In this document: one piece after another, positions 19,655-29,510 of the stretch
How positions within the stretch are numbered: position 1 is the stretch's first letter
How the letters are laid out: each line of letters opens with the position of its first letter
From: Opitutaceae bacterium
GTDB taxonomy: Bacteria; Verrucomicrobiota; Verrucomicrobiia; Opitutales; Opitutaceae
DNA: 64,000 nt
Direction of reading: 5' to 3'
Assembly (NCBI GenBank): GCA_030648295.1
Contig: JAUSID010000140.1
Coordinates: 110,445-174,444, forward strand
Position numbers and translations under genes: made by a program
The notes under the pieces: model-generated
What the model saw: the letters and a program-made list of their open reading frames with translations, nothing else
Told to the model about the DNA's origin: nothing
Database searches by the model: none

Positions 19655-20689
19655 TTACGCTACCGCCGTTCGCACGGTTCGGCCTTCGACCCATTTTCCT
19701 TCTATCAGCAGCCGGCGCGGTTGGTCTGGTACCCCGCGCTCGGTGCGATGTTGCATGCTGACGAGATAGTCCACGGCCGCCGTTCCCACCTCGAACGGCC
19801 GTTCATCTATTCCTGATATTTCCCGCGATGATTTTACCCGCGTGAGGAAGGCAGCGCCGAGATCCTGCGGCAAACGGTAGCCCAGGCGGCGTAGTGCGGG
19901 CAGCGCTTCGACACATTTTGAAACGATCGCGTCCGGCCGTTCGCGCCGGAGCCACGTCGCGAACAATTCCTCATCCCACGCATTAAGCAGGAGCGGTTCG
20001 AGGCGATTTGCAGCCGGCAGCCGCTGCTGCATCACCAGATAGCCGCCGAGCCAGTTGTTGTCGACGCGTTCGTCGCTCGCGCGCAACATCACGAGCGCGA
20101 TTCGCCGATAGTTGCGCGCCATCAGGCGATCCATCGCCAGCTTCATGCTTCGGTATTGGTTCGGGCACACCATGTGCAGGGTCGGACTGGCAACGGAATA
20201 GCCAATCACCACAGCCGAAAACCGGCTCCATTCGAGGGTCACCACTTCCGACGGCGTAGGCTGTGGCGCGATGATTAATCCTTGGATGCCGCGCGCGGCC
20301 AGGATCTGCGTCGCTCGCGCCGCGGTCATATTCTCGTCACGCAGCCAGAACTCCTGCAGCCGGAAGCCCAACGCCTGGGCGCGCTCGCGGGCGCCGAGGT
20401 AGTATTCGTAGTAAATCTCCTCGTTGCGCCAGCCGCTGCGGGTCGGGAAATTGGTCACCCACGCGAGTGTCGCGCGGTAACGGGCAGGCCGATCGTCACG
20501 GCGGTAGCTGGAAAGCGATGCGAGCATCGGGTCCGGCCGGTACCCGAGCTCGTCCGCGATCTTCTTAAGCCGTGCGCGGGTCCCCACCGGGATTTCCGGC
20601 CGGCCGCGCAAGGCCAGCGATACCGTGCTGAAATGGCAGCCGGCCCGACGGGCGACATCACGCAGCGTTATCCGAACGGGTGTGGCCAT
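19655..20689 (-). CDS. LacI-family transcriptional regulator
   Basis: This 344-residue protein starts with a LacI helix-turn-helix: 'ITLRDVARRAGCHFSTVSLALRGRPEIPVGTR', then 'LKKIADELGYRPDP'. A periplasmic-binding-protein-like effector domain follows ('ILAARGIQGLIIAP', 'RIALVMLRASDERVDNNW', 'RPDAIVSKC'). ATG at 20689 directly precedes the HTH; twenty upstream open codons look non-coding. It is divergent from the TBDR at 20819 across 129 bp, the usual arrangement for a local repressor of an uptake gene, and should respond to a sugar or sugar acid. A paralogue with the same architecture lies at 46477. Clear operator sequences are not seen in the shared gap. Confidence 0.92.
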   Translation of the reverse strand: MATPVRITLRDVARRAGCHFSTVSLALRGRPEIPVGTRARLKKIADELGYRPDPMLASLSSYRRDDRPARYRATLAWVTNFPTRSGWRNEEIYYEYYLGARERAQALGFRLQEFWLRDENMTAARATQILAARGIQGLIIAPQPTPSEVVTLEWSRFSAVVIGYSVASPTLHMVCPNQYRSMKLAMDRLMARNYRRIALVMLRASDERVDNNWLGGYLVMQQRLPAANRLEPLLLNAWDEELFATWLRRERPDAIVSKCVEALPALRRLGYRLPQDLGAAFLTRVKSSREISGIDERPFEVGTAAVDYLVSMQHRTERGVPDQPRRLLIEGKWVEGRTVRTAVA

Positions 20690-20818
20690 GATGAGGTGGG
20701 AACATGCACGCGTCGCCACGTTATTCAACAGCTTGAGTACAGCGCCCATTTACCGTCCCAGCCGGCGCGTCCACAATAGGGCACGACCCAACCCCGTGCT
20801 CGGTGCGCGGTATGCCCC

Positions 20819-23665
20819 ATGAAAACCTGTCTTATCTGCGTCCGCCCATTTGGACGCGTCATTGCACTGCTGGCGACGTTTGCGGCGCCGGCGCTTTTTG
20901 CCCAGTCCACCGGAGTGGTCACAGGAACTGTCACTGACCCGCATGGTGCCTTCGTCCAGGGGGCGGAGGTGAAAATCGAGGGCACGGCTCTCACCGGCAC
21001 GACCGATCGGTCCGGGCACTACCGGATCGATGCGGTGCCGGGCGGCGCCCAACGCCTCCGGGCCAGCTACCTCGGTCTGCCCGACGCCACCGCCAGCGTG
21101 ACGGCGGTGGCGGGCCGGGAGATCGCGGCCGATCTGGCGTTTAACCCCGGCAACACGATCGTGATGGAGCGTTTCGTCGTGGAATCGATCGCGGAGGGTC
21201 AGGCGCGTGCGGTCAACCGTCAGCGGACTTCGGATACGATTCAAAACATCATCGCCTCGGACGCGATTGGGCGGCTTCCGGATGCGTCGGTGGGGGAGGC
21301 GCTCGCCCGGCTCCCGGGAATTTCCGTCCAGGTCGATCGCGGCGAGCCGGACAAGATTGCGGTGCGCGGCCTTTCGCCGAAGTACAACAACGTGGCGCTC
21401 AATGGCGAGCGGCTCCCCGCGGTGTTCGACTCGACCGAGGTGTACGACAATCGCTCGGTTTCGCTCAACACCGTGCCGACCGACATGATCTCCGGCATCG
21501 AGGTGACCAAGGCGATCACGCCGGACATGGACGCGGATTCGCTCGGCGGCGCCGTCAACCTCCTGACCAAGAGCTCGCTTGATTTCCGGCGGCGAGTGCT
21601 TTCCGGCAAGCTCGAGGCGGGCTACAACGACCTGACCAAGAAGGAGCAGTACTCCGCCAATTTCACCTTTGGCGATCACTTCGCCGGCAACAAGGTCGGG
21701 CTGCTGCTCACCGGCGCGTTTCAGTTCAACAATCGCGGCATCGAGGGCATCAACGCCAACTACATTGCGCCGACCGCGGTGGCCGGCACGAGCTACGATA
21801 GCATCCTGAGCGAACTCGATTTCCGGTTCCGACATTTGGATCGCGTGCGCAAAGGCTCCAGCGGGCAGCTCGACTTCCGCACCGGCGAGCATGCGCGGCA
21901 CTGGGTTCGCGGGTTCTACAATGTTTTCGAGGACCGGGAGCAGCGCCGCCGGCTGATCATCCGGCTGGCGAATGGCGGCACCATCCTGCCGGGCACCACC
22001 AACACGATCGGCAACATCGATGGCGGCCGCGTGCTTCGTCGCGATCGCAGCGGCAAGAAGCAGACCGACCTGGCCAGCCTGGCCGCGGGCGGGGTCTGGG
22101 AGCAGGAGGGGTACAAGCTCGATTACAGCACGAGCTTCGCCTGGACGGCGTTCAAGGTCCGGCGCACGGAGTCGCAGTGGGAGTATCGGATCACCGATTA
22201 TATCGCGAACAACGGCATTCCCGATTTCACCTACGATCGCAGCGACCCGAACTTTCCGCGGCTCAACGATCCGCTCGGCCACATCACTAACTACGCGCGG
22301 CAGGAAATCGGCAATCGGGGCGGCTACAACGTGCGGGATGACGACAACACCGAGGAGGACCTCAACGCGCAGGCCAACCTCACGATTCCCGCCTCGTTCG
22401 CGGGCCACCACGGCCATTGGAAGTTCGGCCTGAAATATCGCACGAAGGACAAGGATGTCCGCCCGCAGAGCTTTTCGTTCGCCCGCGTCGGCCCGACGGA
22501 ATTGTACCTGAGCAGCTTCCTCGACCCAAAGATTGCGATACCGATTCTCGACGGCCGCTACCGCATCGGTCCATCGACGGAGATGGTGGCACTGCGTGAG
22601 CACTTCCAAGGCAACCCTGCGCTGTTCGCGCTCAACCAGGGCAACTTCATCAACGACAACCTCCCGGGCACCTACTTCGCGACGGAAGACGTCGCTTCCG
22701 GTTACGTGATGGGCACAACCACGATCGGGAAGCTCCGGCTGGTCGGCGGCGCGCGTTACGAGCACACCCGGAACGAATACACCGCCAACGTCCTTTCGTT
22801 CAGCCCGACCGGCGCCTTCCTCGGCGCTGCGCGCACGACCGCCACGAGTGACTACGGCGAGATCTTCCCGGCGGTCGTCGGCACGTACCGGTTCACCGAC
22901 CGGATGATGCTGCGCGGCGCGGTCACACGCAGCATCGCGCGCCCCGATTACGGCGACCTCAACCCGCGGCGCAGCATCAACGACGACAGCGACCGAATCT
23001 CCGAGGGGAATCCGGCGTTGAAGCCGCTGCTCGCAACCAACTTCGATCTCTCTTTCGAGCTGTATTTGCAGTCGGCCGGGAGCTTCACGGTCGGCGCATT
23101 CTACAAGGATATCGAGAATTTCTCGTTCACTTCGAATTCCCTGATCTCCGGCGGCACGTACAATGGCTGGCGGCTCACCCGGCCCGAGAATGGGCCCTCC
23201 GGGCGGATCCAGGGCCTCGAGCTCGGCTGGAGCCAGGCCTTCAAGTTCCTGCCCAAGCCGTTCGACGGTCTCGGTATCCAGGCGAACCACACGCTGCTCG
23301 ACGGCAGGGCGCAGGTCCCCGGTCGCGGGACCATGGACCGGCTGCCTGACCAGGTGGAGCGCGTGTCCAACGTTCAGCTCTATTACGAGAAGTTCCCGTT
23401 CTCCGCGCGGCTCGCGTTCAATTTCAACGGCAGCTACATCCGCACCGTCGGCGTGGATGCGCTCAACGACGAGTGGTTCGACGACATCCGCACGGTCGAT
23501 GCCTCGCTCAGCTACACGCTGCGCAAGGGCTGGAACTTGTACCTCGAAGGCAAGAACCTCACGGACGAGGTGACCCGCCGTATCTACTTTGGCCGCTCCG
23601 ATCGCCCGAACGAGCACGAATACCCCGGCTGGAGCATGGTTGGGGGCGTGAAGTTTGAATTCTGA
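20819..23665 (+). CDS. TonB-dependent receptor with carboxypeptidase-like N-domain, intact
   Basis: This 948-residue outer-membrane receptor has a signal peptide (VIALLATFAAPALFAQ) and a carboxypeptidase-regulatory-like domain ('GVVTGTVTDPHGAFVQGAE', about residues 30-110). 'TIVMERFVVESIAEGQARA' and a plug follow ('LPDASVGEALARLPGISVQ', 'MISGIEVTKAITPDMDADS'), then a barrel ending GVKFEF. The plug wording matches the TBDR group common in Caulobacter and Xanthomonas that imports plant or algal oligosaccharides. It is divergent from the LacI regulator and followed 113 bp later by a second receptor of the same subfamily (23779), so the two may handle related ligands. A long antisense frame covers nearly the whole gene and is a compositional artefact. 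Confidence 0.95.
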   Translation: MKTCLICVRPFGRVIALLATFAAPALFAQSTGVVTGTVTDPHGAFVQGAEVKIEGTALTGTTDRSGHYRIDAVPGGAQRLRASYLGLPDATASVTAVAGREIAADLAFNPGNTIVMERFVVESIAEGQARAVNRQRTSDTIQNIIASDAIGRLPDASVGEALARLPGISVQVDRGEPDKIAVRGLSPKYNNVALNGERLPAVFDSTEVYDNRSVSLNTVPTDMISGIEVTKAITPDMDADSLGGAVNLLTKSSLDFRRRVLSGKLEAGYNDLTKKEQYSANFTFGDHFAGNKVGLLLTGAFQFNNRGIEGINANYIAPTAVAGTSYDSILSELDFRFRHLDRVRKGSSGQLDFRTGEHARHWVRGFYNVFEDREQRRRLIIRLANGGTILPGTTNTIGNIDGGRVLRRDRSGKKQTDLASLAAGGVWEQEGYKLDYSTSFAWTAFKVRRTESQWEYRITDYIANNGIPDFTYDRSDPNFPRLNDPLGHITNYARQEIGNRGGYNVRDDDNTEEDLNAQANLTIPASFAGHHGHWKFGLKYRTKDKDVRPQSFSFARVGPTELYLSSFLDPKIAIPILDGRYRIGPSTEMVALREHFQGNPALFALNQGNFINDNLPGTYFATEDVASGYVMGTTTIGKLRLVGGARYEHTRNEYTANVLSFSPTGAFLGAARTTATSDYGEIFPAVVGTYRFTDRMMLRGAVTRSIARPDYGDLNPRRSINDDSDRISEGNPALKPLLATNFDLSFELYLQSAGSFTVGAFYKDIENFSFTSNSLISGGTYNGWRLTRPENGPSGRIQGLELGWSQAFKFLPKPFDGLGIQANHTLLDGRAQVPGRGTMDRLPDQVERVSNVQLYYEKFPFSARLAFNFNGSYIRTVGVDALNDEWFDDIRTVDASLSYTLRKGWNLYLEGKNLTDEVTRRIYFGRSDRPNEHEYPGWSMVGGVKFEF

Positions 23666-23778
23666 GCGCGGCGCAGCGTGTCACGTTGCTTATCCAAACA
23701 TTGGCTCCTTCGCTCCGTTACGGTTGCTACTCCATCCCCCATTCCATAACGACAATCCCAGCAACACCCCGCACCCCC

Positions 23779-26700
23779 ATGCACCTTCTCCGATCTTTCG
23801 GTTTTCTTGTTATCCGACTCACCCTGCCCGGCGCCGCTGTTTTCGCGCCTGTCCTTGCTCTGGCGGATGGCGCCGTCAACGGCATCCTCACGCATGCGGT
23901 CCATGGCACGCCGCTGCCGGGCGCCGCCGTCCGGCTGCTTCCCGGCGATCGCGAAGTCGTAACGGATCGCTCCGGGCAGTTCTACTTCGCGCAGGTTCCT
24001 GCCGGGAGTTACACGCTCGAGGCGAGCTACCTTGGGCTGGAAGTTAAATCGATTCCCGTTCGCGTCGCCGATGGCGTGACCGCCCAGGCCGACGCGCAAC
24101 TCGGCGAAGGCGCCATCGTCATGGCGGCCTACACGGTCGAGAGCATTCGCGAGGGCCAGTCGCGCGCCATCAACCAGCAGCGGACGTCGAATACGATTTC
24201 CAACATCATCTCCTCGGATGCGATCGGGAATCTGCCGGACCGCACGGTGGGAGAGGCGCTCGGACGGCTGCCGGGCGTCAATGTCGTTGATGACTCCTAT
24301 GCCAGCATCCGCGGCACCGCCGCGGAGCACAATGCCGTCACGCTCGACGGCGATCGCTTCACCACCTCCGGCGACAGCGTGTGGGAAACCCAGGTGCAGT
24401 CCGACAACCGTGCGGTCGACCTGTCGATGATTCCCGCGGAGATGGTCGGCGGCATCGAGGTGATCAAGGCGCTGACGCCGGACATGGACGCCGACTCGTT
24501 CGGTGGCACCATCAATCTCGTCACCCGCAGCGCGTTCGACGTCAAGCAGCGCAGCCTCAACGGCAAGTTCGAGTACATCTACAACGACTTTCGCAACCAG
24601 CACGGCTGGGCCGGCTCGCTGACGTACCTGGACGTTCTGAACAAGGCGCGCACGCTCGGCGTCAGCGCGACGCTCACCTACCGCAACGAGGATCGGTGGA
24701 CGAATTCCTACGAAATGGCCTATTACGACGCGGGAGCAATCCCGGTCGGCACGTCGGGCAGCGGCACGGCCGGCGCGATCGCGGCGGTGGGCAATGCCGG
24801 CGTGGAGGAATACGACACCCGGCTCAACTTCCAGGACATCACGAAGCTCGGCGCCACGCTGAACTTCGATTGGAAGCTCTCCGAGACGACCGAGCTGCAC
24901 TGGCGCACCTTTTATGAAGATACGGAGCGGGAGGGCGGCCGTTTCCGGCTGCGCGCGCGCGCGCTTTCCCGGTGGAGCGCGAATTCGACCGCCGCGCTGC
25001 AAAGCGGCCAGCAGGTGCGGATGACGAACCTTTTCGAGGATGGCATCCGTGAACAGGACGTGATCCGACTCGGACTGGACGGGAAGACGAAGTTGCCGGC
25101 GGGCACGCTGGAGTACGGCGTGAAGTACGGCGATTCGACGCTCACCGCCAGCCGGGACCGGTACATCTTCGAAATGCCGAGCTCGACCGAGCGGCGGCGC
25201 TATGCGTGGAGCCTGGACCGCAGCAACCCCATGCTGCCGCGGCTGACGGTGACCCATATCGCCAGCGGCCGGGACGGGCTGTACGCCGATCTTGCGGATC
25301 GCTCGCTCACGTCGATTCGTTTTCACGGCGGCAAGGATACCGAGAACGACCTGACGCTGCGGACCGACTATTCCTTCAACCAGCCGATCGCCGGCCGCAG
25401 CATCGACTGGAAAGTGGGCGCGAAGTACCGGGGGAAGGACCGCAATTCGCGGCCCAGCATGCGCGACTTTTCGCCCGTGGCGGGGACCGCGCCAAACTAC
25501 GGGCGGTACACCGTGGTCGCCGAGCCGCGGAACCTCTTGGACGGCAGTCAGCCATCGCTCGGCCCGTGGGTGTCGCTGTCGGAGGTTCTCGCCTACTTCC
25601 GCGCCAACCCGAATGCCTTCACCGCTCCCACGAGCGGAGAAATCAATCGGCTGGAGGCGCGAAAGTATGACGTGAACGAGGACATCCTTGCCGGCTACGC
25701 GATGGGCACCGCGAAATTCGACAAGCTCGAGGTTGTCGCAGGACTACGCTGGGAGCAGACCGAAACCGGCTATCACTGGCTCGCCGATCCGGCGGGCGCG
25801 TCCCGCGGGGACCAACGGTATGGCGAACTCTATCCGAGCGTGATCTTGAATTATCGCTTCAAGAAGAACCTCGTGGCGCGGTTCGCATACACCCACACGC
25901 TCTCGCGCCCGAGCTACGGGGACTTGGTGCCGTATCGGGTTTTGACGGACGACACGCAGGAGGAGTCCGGCACGGGCGGGCTGGCGCCGGACGATTTTCC
26001 GGAGACGAACCGGGTTTTCCTCGGCAATGCCAGCCTCAAGGCGCAGCAGTCCGAAAACTTCGACCTGTCGCTGGAGTACTACATCCAGCCGACTGGTGTA
26101 TTCTCCGTCGCGTTCTTCCGAAAGGATTTGTCCGACATCATATTTCGCAGCCAGTGGAAGAACCCCGCCGAGCCGTTCACGATCTACTTCCAAGACCGCA
26201 ATGGCTCCACCGGCAAGGCCCAGGGCATCGAGTTATCATGGCAGCAGGCGCTTTCATTCCTCCCGGGCCCGCTCGACGGGCTTGGCGTGAACATGAACGC
26301 CACATTCATCGATGGCTCCTCGGTGCTGGAGGAATTGGTTCCGGGCTCGACGAATACCTACCGTCCGCTCAACGTCGGCTTCCTGCCCGAGCAGCCCGAA
26401 AAGGTCTACAACGCCCAGCTCTGGTGGGAAAAGTACGGGATCACCGCGCGCGTCGCCGTGAACTACATCGACGAGTTTGTCCGCACCTCCGGCGGCCGGA
26501 CTTCCTACTCGATCAACGACAAGGCCACGCGGTGGGACGCGTCGCTGAGCTACCGGGTCAGCAAGAATTTCACGGTGTACGTCGAGGGTCGCAATCTCAC
26601 CGAAGAGGTCACTTCGTGGTACGCGACGACGCCGAACCGTCCGGAGGACTACGAGTTCACGGGCGCGGTCTACACCGGCGGCATCAAGTTTCGGTTTTAG
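23779..26700 (+). CDS. TonB-dependent receptor with carboxypeptidase-like N-domain, intact
   Basis: The 973-residue product has a signal peptide (TLPGAAVFAPVLALA) and a carboxypeptidase-like N-domain ('GILTHAVHGTPLPGAAVRLL'). 'VMAAYTVESIREGQSRAI', a plug ('LPDRTVGEALGRLPGVNVV', 'MVGGIEVIKALTPDMDADS') and a barrel ending GGIKFRF follow. It is clearly a sister of the receptor at 20819 and probably arose by tandem duplication followed by divergence of the barrel. ATG at 23779 was chosen because it begins the signal peptide; an in-frame ATG 31 codons upstream gives a poor leader. It should import a glycan ligand, possibly one processed by the dehydratase gene cluster downstream. Confidence 0.94.
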   Translation: MHLLRSFGFLVIRLTLPGAAVFAPVLALADGAVNGILTHAVHGTPLPGAAVRLLPGDREVVTDRSGQFYFAQVPAGSYTLEASYLGLEVKSIPVRVADGVTAQADAQLGEGAIVMAAYTVESIREGQSRAINQQRTSNTISNIISSDAIGNLPDRTVGEALGRLPGVNVVDDSYASIRGTAAEHNAVTLDGDRFTTSGDSVWETQVQSDNRAVDLSMIPAEMVGGIEVIKALTPDMDADSFGGTINLVTRSAFDVKQRSLNGKFEYIYNDFRNQHGWAGSLTYLDVLNKARTLGVSATLTYRNEDRWTNSYEMAYYDAGAIPVGTSGSGTAGAIAAVGNAGVEEYDTRLNFQDITKLGATLNFDWKLSETTELHWRTFYEDTEREGGRFRLRARALSRWSANSTAALQSGQQVRMTNLFEDGIREQDVIRLGLDGKTKLPAGTLEYGVKYGDSTLTASRDRYIFEMPSSTERRRYAWSLDRSNPMLPRLTVTHIASGRDGLYADLADRSLTSIRFHGGKDTENDLTLRTDYSFNQPIAGRSIDWKVGAKYRGKDRNSRPSMRDFSPVAGTAPNYGRYTVVAEPRNLLDGSQPSLGPWVSLSEVLAYFRANPNAFTAPTSGEINRLEARKYDVNEDILAGYAMGTAKFDKLEVVAGLRWEQTETGYHWLADPAGASRGDQRYGELYPSVILNYRFKKNLVARFAYTHTLSRPSYGDLVPYRVLTDDTQEESGTGGLAPDDFPETNRVFLGNASLKAQQSENFDLSLEYYIQPTGVFSVAFFRKDLSDIIFRSQWKNPAEPFTIYFQDRNGSTGKAQGIELSWQQALSFLPGPLDGLGVNMNATFIDGSSVLEELVPGSTNTYRPLNVGFLPEQPEKVYNAQLWWEKYGITARVAVNYIDEFVRTSGGRTSYSINDKATRWDASLSYRVSKNFTVYVEGRNLTEEVTSWYATTPNRPEDYEFTGAVYTGGIKFRF

Positions 26701-26729
26701 ACGCAACGCTGCCGGTCGCCCGGCGGACG

Positions 26730-26933
26730 ATGTCAACCCGTCGCCAGTTCCTCGGCACGCTCTGCGCGGGCGCTACCGCATCGGTTGCACCCGCTAGTTT
26801 CGATGGCCGCATCCCGCTCGAGGCGCCGCGCGACACCCTGCACCCGAGCAACGGCCGGCTACTCAGTCCACCCGGCGCCGGATTCGGCGTAAGACTTGAT
26901 TCCGCGTGGCTCGCGAAAGCGAAAGTCGTCTGA
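26730..26933 (+). pseudogene. Truncated exported protein: leader with short tail
   Basis: This 67-codon frame starts with a good twin-arginine-like leader (STRRQFLGTLCAGATASVA). After about 45 further residues it stops at 'DSAWLAKAKVV', with no recognisable domain. Leaders of this type normally precede oxidoreductases or enzymes of 300 or more residues, so I infer a gene that has lost its body. It sits between the TBDR at 23779 and the large secreted protein at 26949, with 15 bp to the latter. A functional micro-protein is possible but unlikely. Confidence 0.4.
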
Positions 26934-26948
26934 TACGCACACCGCGCC

Positions 26949-29510
26949 ATGAAATCTCCGACGCTCGCCCGGCTTGCGGGCGTTTCCCTGGCCATCCTGG
27001 CGGTCCAGTCCAACGCGACTGGCGTGCCTCTGTCCGGCGCCACTTATTTCGATGCGACGCCAGCCACAGGAGCAGCCTCGGCCGCGACCGAGGTGCAGCT
27101 GCTCCGGCCTGAGACGGTGTTTGACGCTGCACGCGGGTTCGGATGGACGAGGCCGCCGACCAGCACATTCGCGGAAAAGTCGTGGCTTGGCGTCCGTTCA
27201 CCCGCGATGTCCGATGGCGTGGTTGGCAACCATTACACGCTTCGCCTCGCTCTCGCCCCCGGCCGCTGGACCGCAATTGTGTTTCTCGACGACGGATACC
27301 GCGACGCCCACCTTGTGACACTCGCTGTCGACGGGCGCGTTGTTCCGCACAACCCGCGCGAGTTTGGCCTGGAGGAGGAGCCGTCGCCGCCGCCGATCAA
27401 CCGGTTTCGCGTGGCGCAGCTGGCGTTCGAATGTCGCGGCGGCGCAACCGAGCTCCGCTTCGCGCATCAGTCGCCGCACGGTGCGCGGCTGCTCGCGCTG
27501 CACGTGCTGCCCGATCCAAAATCCACGAGTGAAGCCGAGCAATGGTTCCTGCGCCAGATTCACAATGCCGGGCGGATCGATTCGCGTGTTTCACTCGAGG
27601 CGCTGCGTTTCGAACTCGCAAGTCACGCCAGCGAGTCGGCCATGGCGGCGTTCGCTCACTACTGGAAGGCGCAGCTCGATCTGCTGGCCGAGGCCGAGCA
27701 TTGGCACCAGACCGGCGGTTGGAACCATGTGAGCGTGCAGACACGCAGCAGCATGTTCACGCGCTACAAGAATGCGCTCAGCCTCCTTGATGCGCTCGTC
27801 GAGCATCCGGACGGCGCGGCTTTTCCCCTCCGCCCGCGTGCGCTCTGGCTCCGGGCCCGCCTGCTCTACTGGATCGAGGTCGAGCAGCACCTCGCGAAGG
27901 ACAAGGAAGCATTTCTGCGCGATATCGCCACGCTGCGCGCTACTCACCCGGAACACAGGCTCATCGCAATGTATGCCGGCGAGAAAGTCGACGAGCCGGA
28001 TCCATGGGACAATTACGCGCCGCCGGTCGGTGCGCCGGCCTGGTCGACCTCTCAGTTCGAGGCACTCCAGCGGCTGCGGGATGTCGCCCACTACTGGATT
28101 GACGAGCGGCAGATCCCGAACGGGGAACTGGGCGGCAAGCCGGACGATGACGTGGAAACCCTGCGTTGGTGGCCGACGCTCATGTTTTCAGGGGACGGCA
28201 AAGTCACCGAGGCGTTTGCCCGGATGGCCGAAGGTGTGTGGTTCAGCAAGCACGTGCACCGCGGTTATTCGAAGGAACCGCGCGACGTGGAGCACTCTGC
28301 GGAGTTCGTGGCCGACACCGTGCCGATGATGGCGCTGATCACGCGCAGCGATCTCTGGATAGATCGACTCGCATGGTCGCATGGCCACATGCGTGACCTA
28401 TGGACCGGTCGGAACACTCGCGGCGAGTTGCAGTTCAAGTCCGCCTGGATCGGAGCGACCGCAATTCAAGCCGAACCCCCGAAGAACCGTGACGTGAGCA
28501 TGAACGCTCGCGCGACCAAAGCCGTGCGATTCTTCGCCTGGCTGCGGAAGGACGCCGCGGCGGAGAAGCTGTTACACGAGTGGAGCCGGACCTGGGCCCG
28601 CGCGGCGTTGCGCACCGACAAGGGCAAACCAGCCGGGCTGTTCCCAGCGTCGCTGCGCTGGCCCGACGCCGCGATCAATGGCGACGAGCCGTCATGGCAT
28701 CGCGCAGCTATGTTCTGGCATTACTTCGACTGGACCGCCGATGGCCTGCTGTACGATCAGCTGCTTTATTCATGGCTGCGGACGCGCGATGCGGAATTGC
28801 TGAAGCCGATGGAGGAAACGCTGCGGTTTCTCAACGGCTGGGCGGACGCGACGCGCCGATCCAGGCAGCCGGAAGGCAGCGCCGGCTGGGCCGCGGATCG
28901 GCTTTTTCGCAGTGCTGATTTCTGGGGCGTCGTGGCGCAGTGGCGTCTCGAGACCGCCGATACGCGCTTCGACTCGCTGTTGAAACAGCACGCGCCTCCG
29001 TACCTGCGGTTCCGTCTGACGAGTGACGCACAGTCGCTCGCCGCCGGCATCGAGAAGAGCATGCTCGCGCACCTCCGCTACAACACGCCGCTGCGCACCA
29101 CCGAGGTGCTGTTCACGGACCGCATTCACGTGGCGCGCGACGTGGACAACTGGAGCGGCGTCGACCTGGTGGTTGCGATGCTCACCGGGAATCACGTGCC
29201 CGACGGAATGTCTCCCTATTATCACGTCGCCTGGGAGCGCGCGCCACAAACGTTCACCGCGTTGGTCCGTGCCGCCAGCGAGCGCGAATTGTCGGCCGAT
29301 GTTTTCCTGCACCAGCGACAGCCGGCCGGGATCACGGTCCGACTGTTCAGGCTGATGCCTGGAGATTATCAGCTCACCCTTTCTGCGGGCGCTCACGTAC
29401 TGCTCAAACGCGACGAAACGATCGCGGCGCCGGATCACCGACTCAACTTCGATTTGCCGGGCCACACGGTCGTGCGCCTGCAGCTCACCGCCAAACCCGC
29501 CTCGCCATGA
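26949..29510 (+). CDS. Large secreted protein of unknown function
   Basis: I do not recognise this 853-residue protein. It has a signal peptide (LARLAGVSLAILAVQSNA). The first 170 residues look like a beta-sandwich resembling those at the start of rhamnogalacturonan-lyase-type proteins ('LRPETVFDAARGFGWTRPP', 'GRWTAIVFLDDGYRDAHLV'). From about residue 330 the text is helical and Trp-rich ('QIPNGELGGKPDDDVETLRW', 'RDVEHSAEFVADTV', 'WHRAAMFWHYFDWTADGLL'), suggesting an alpha/alpha-toroid as in polysaccharide lyases and GH families. The C-terminal 90 residues look like beta-strands. Its stop overlaps the start of the dehydratase gene by 4 bp (ATGA), so the two are co-translated. A role in sugar-acid polymer breakdown is inference from that pairing and the downstream transporter. 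Confidence 0.75.
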   Translation: MKSPTLARLAGVSLAILAVQSNATGVPLSGATYFDATPATGAASAATEVQLLRPETVFDAARGFGWTRPPTSTFAEKSWLGVRSPAMSDGVVGNHYTLRLALAPGRWTAIVFLDDGYRDAHLVTLAVDGRVVPHNPREFGLEEEPSPPPINRFRVAQLAFECRGGATELRFAHQSPHGARLLALHVLPDPKSTSEAEQWFLRQIHNAGRIDSRVSLEALRFELASHASESAMAAFAHYWKAQLDLLAEAEHWHQTGGWNHVSVQTRSSMFTRYKNALSLLDALVEHPDGAAFPLRPRALWLRARLLYWIEVEQHLAKDKEAFLRDIATLRATHPEHRLIAMYAGEKVDEPDPWDNYAPPVGAPAWSTSQFEALQRLRDVAHYWIDERQIPNGELGGKPDDDVETLRWWPTLMFSGDGKVTEAFARMAEGVWFSKHVHRGYSKEPRDVEHSAEFVADTVPMMALITRSDLWIDRLAWSHGHMRDLWTGRNTRGELQFKSAWIGATAIQAEPPKNRDVSMNARATKAVRFFAWLRKDAAAEKLLHEWSRTWARAALRTDKGKPAGLFPASLRWPDAAINGDEPSWHRAAMFWHYFDWTADGLLYDQLLYSWLRTRDAELLKPMEETLRFLNGWADATRRSRQPEGSAGWAADRLFRSADFWGVVAQWRLETADTRFDSLLKQHAPPYLRFRLTSDAQSLAAGIEKSMLAHLRYNTPLRTTEVLFTDRIHVARDVDNWSGVDLVVAMLTGNHVPDGMSPYYHVAWERAPQTFTALVRAASERELSADVFLHQRQPAGITVRLFRLMPGDYQLTLSAGAHVLLKRDETIAAPDHRLNFDLPGHTVVRLQLTAKPASP

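Noticed and set aside
20750..23617. A 955-codon open frame on the minus strand opposite the TBDR at 20819
   Set aside because: It mirrors the receptor codon for codon, is dominated by Arg, Glu, Val and Ala, and has no signal peptide or domain. High GC at third codon positions of the real gene keeps the opposite strand open.
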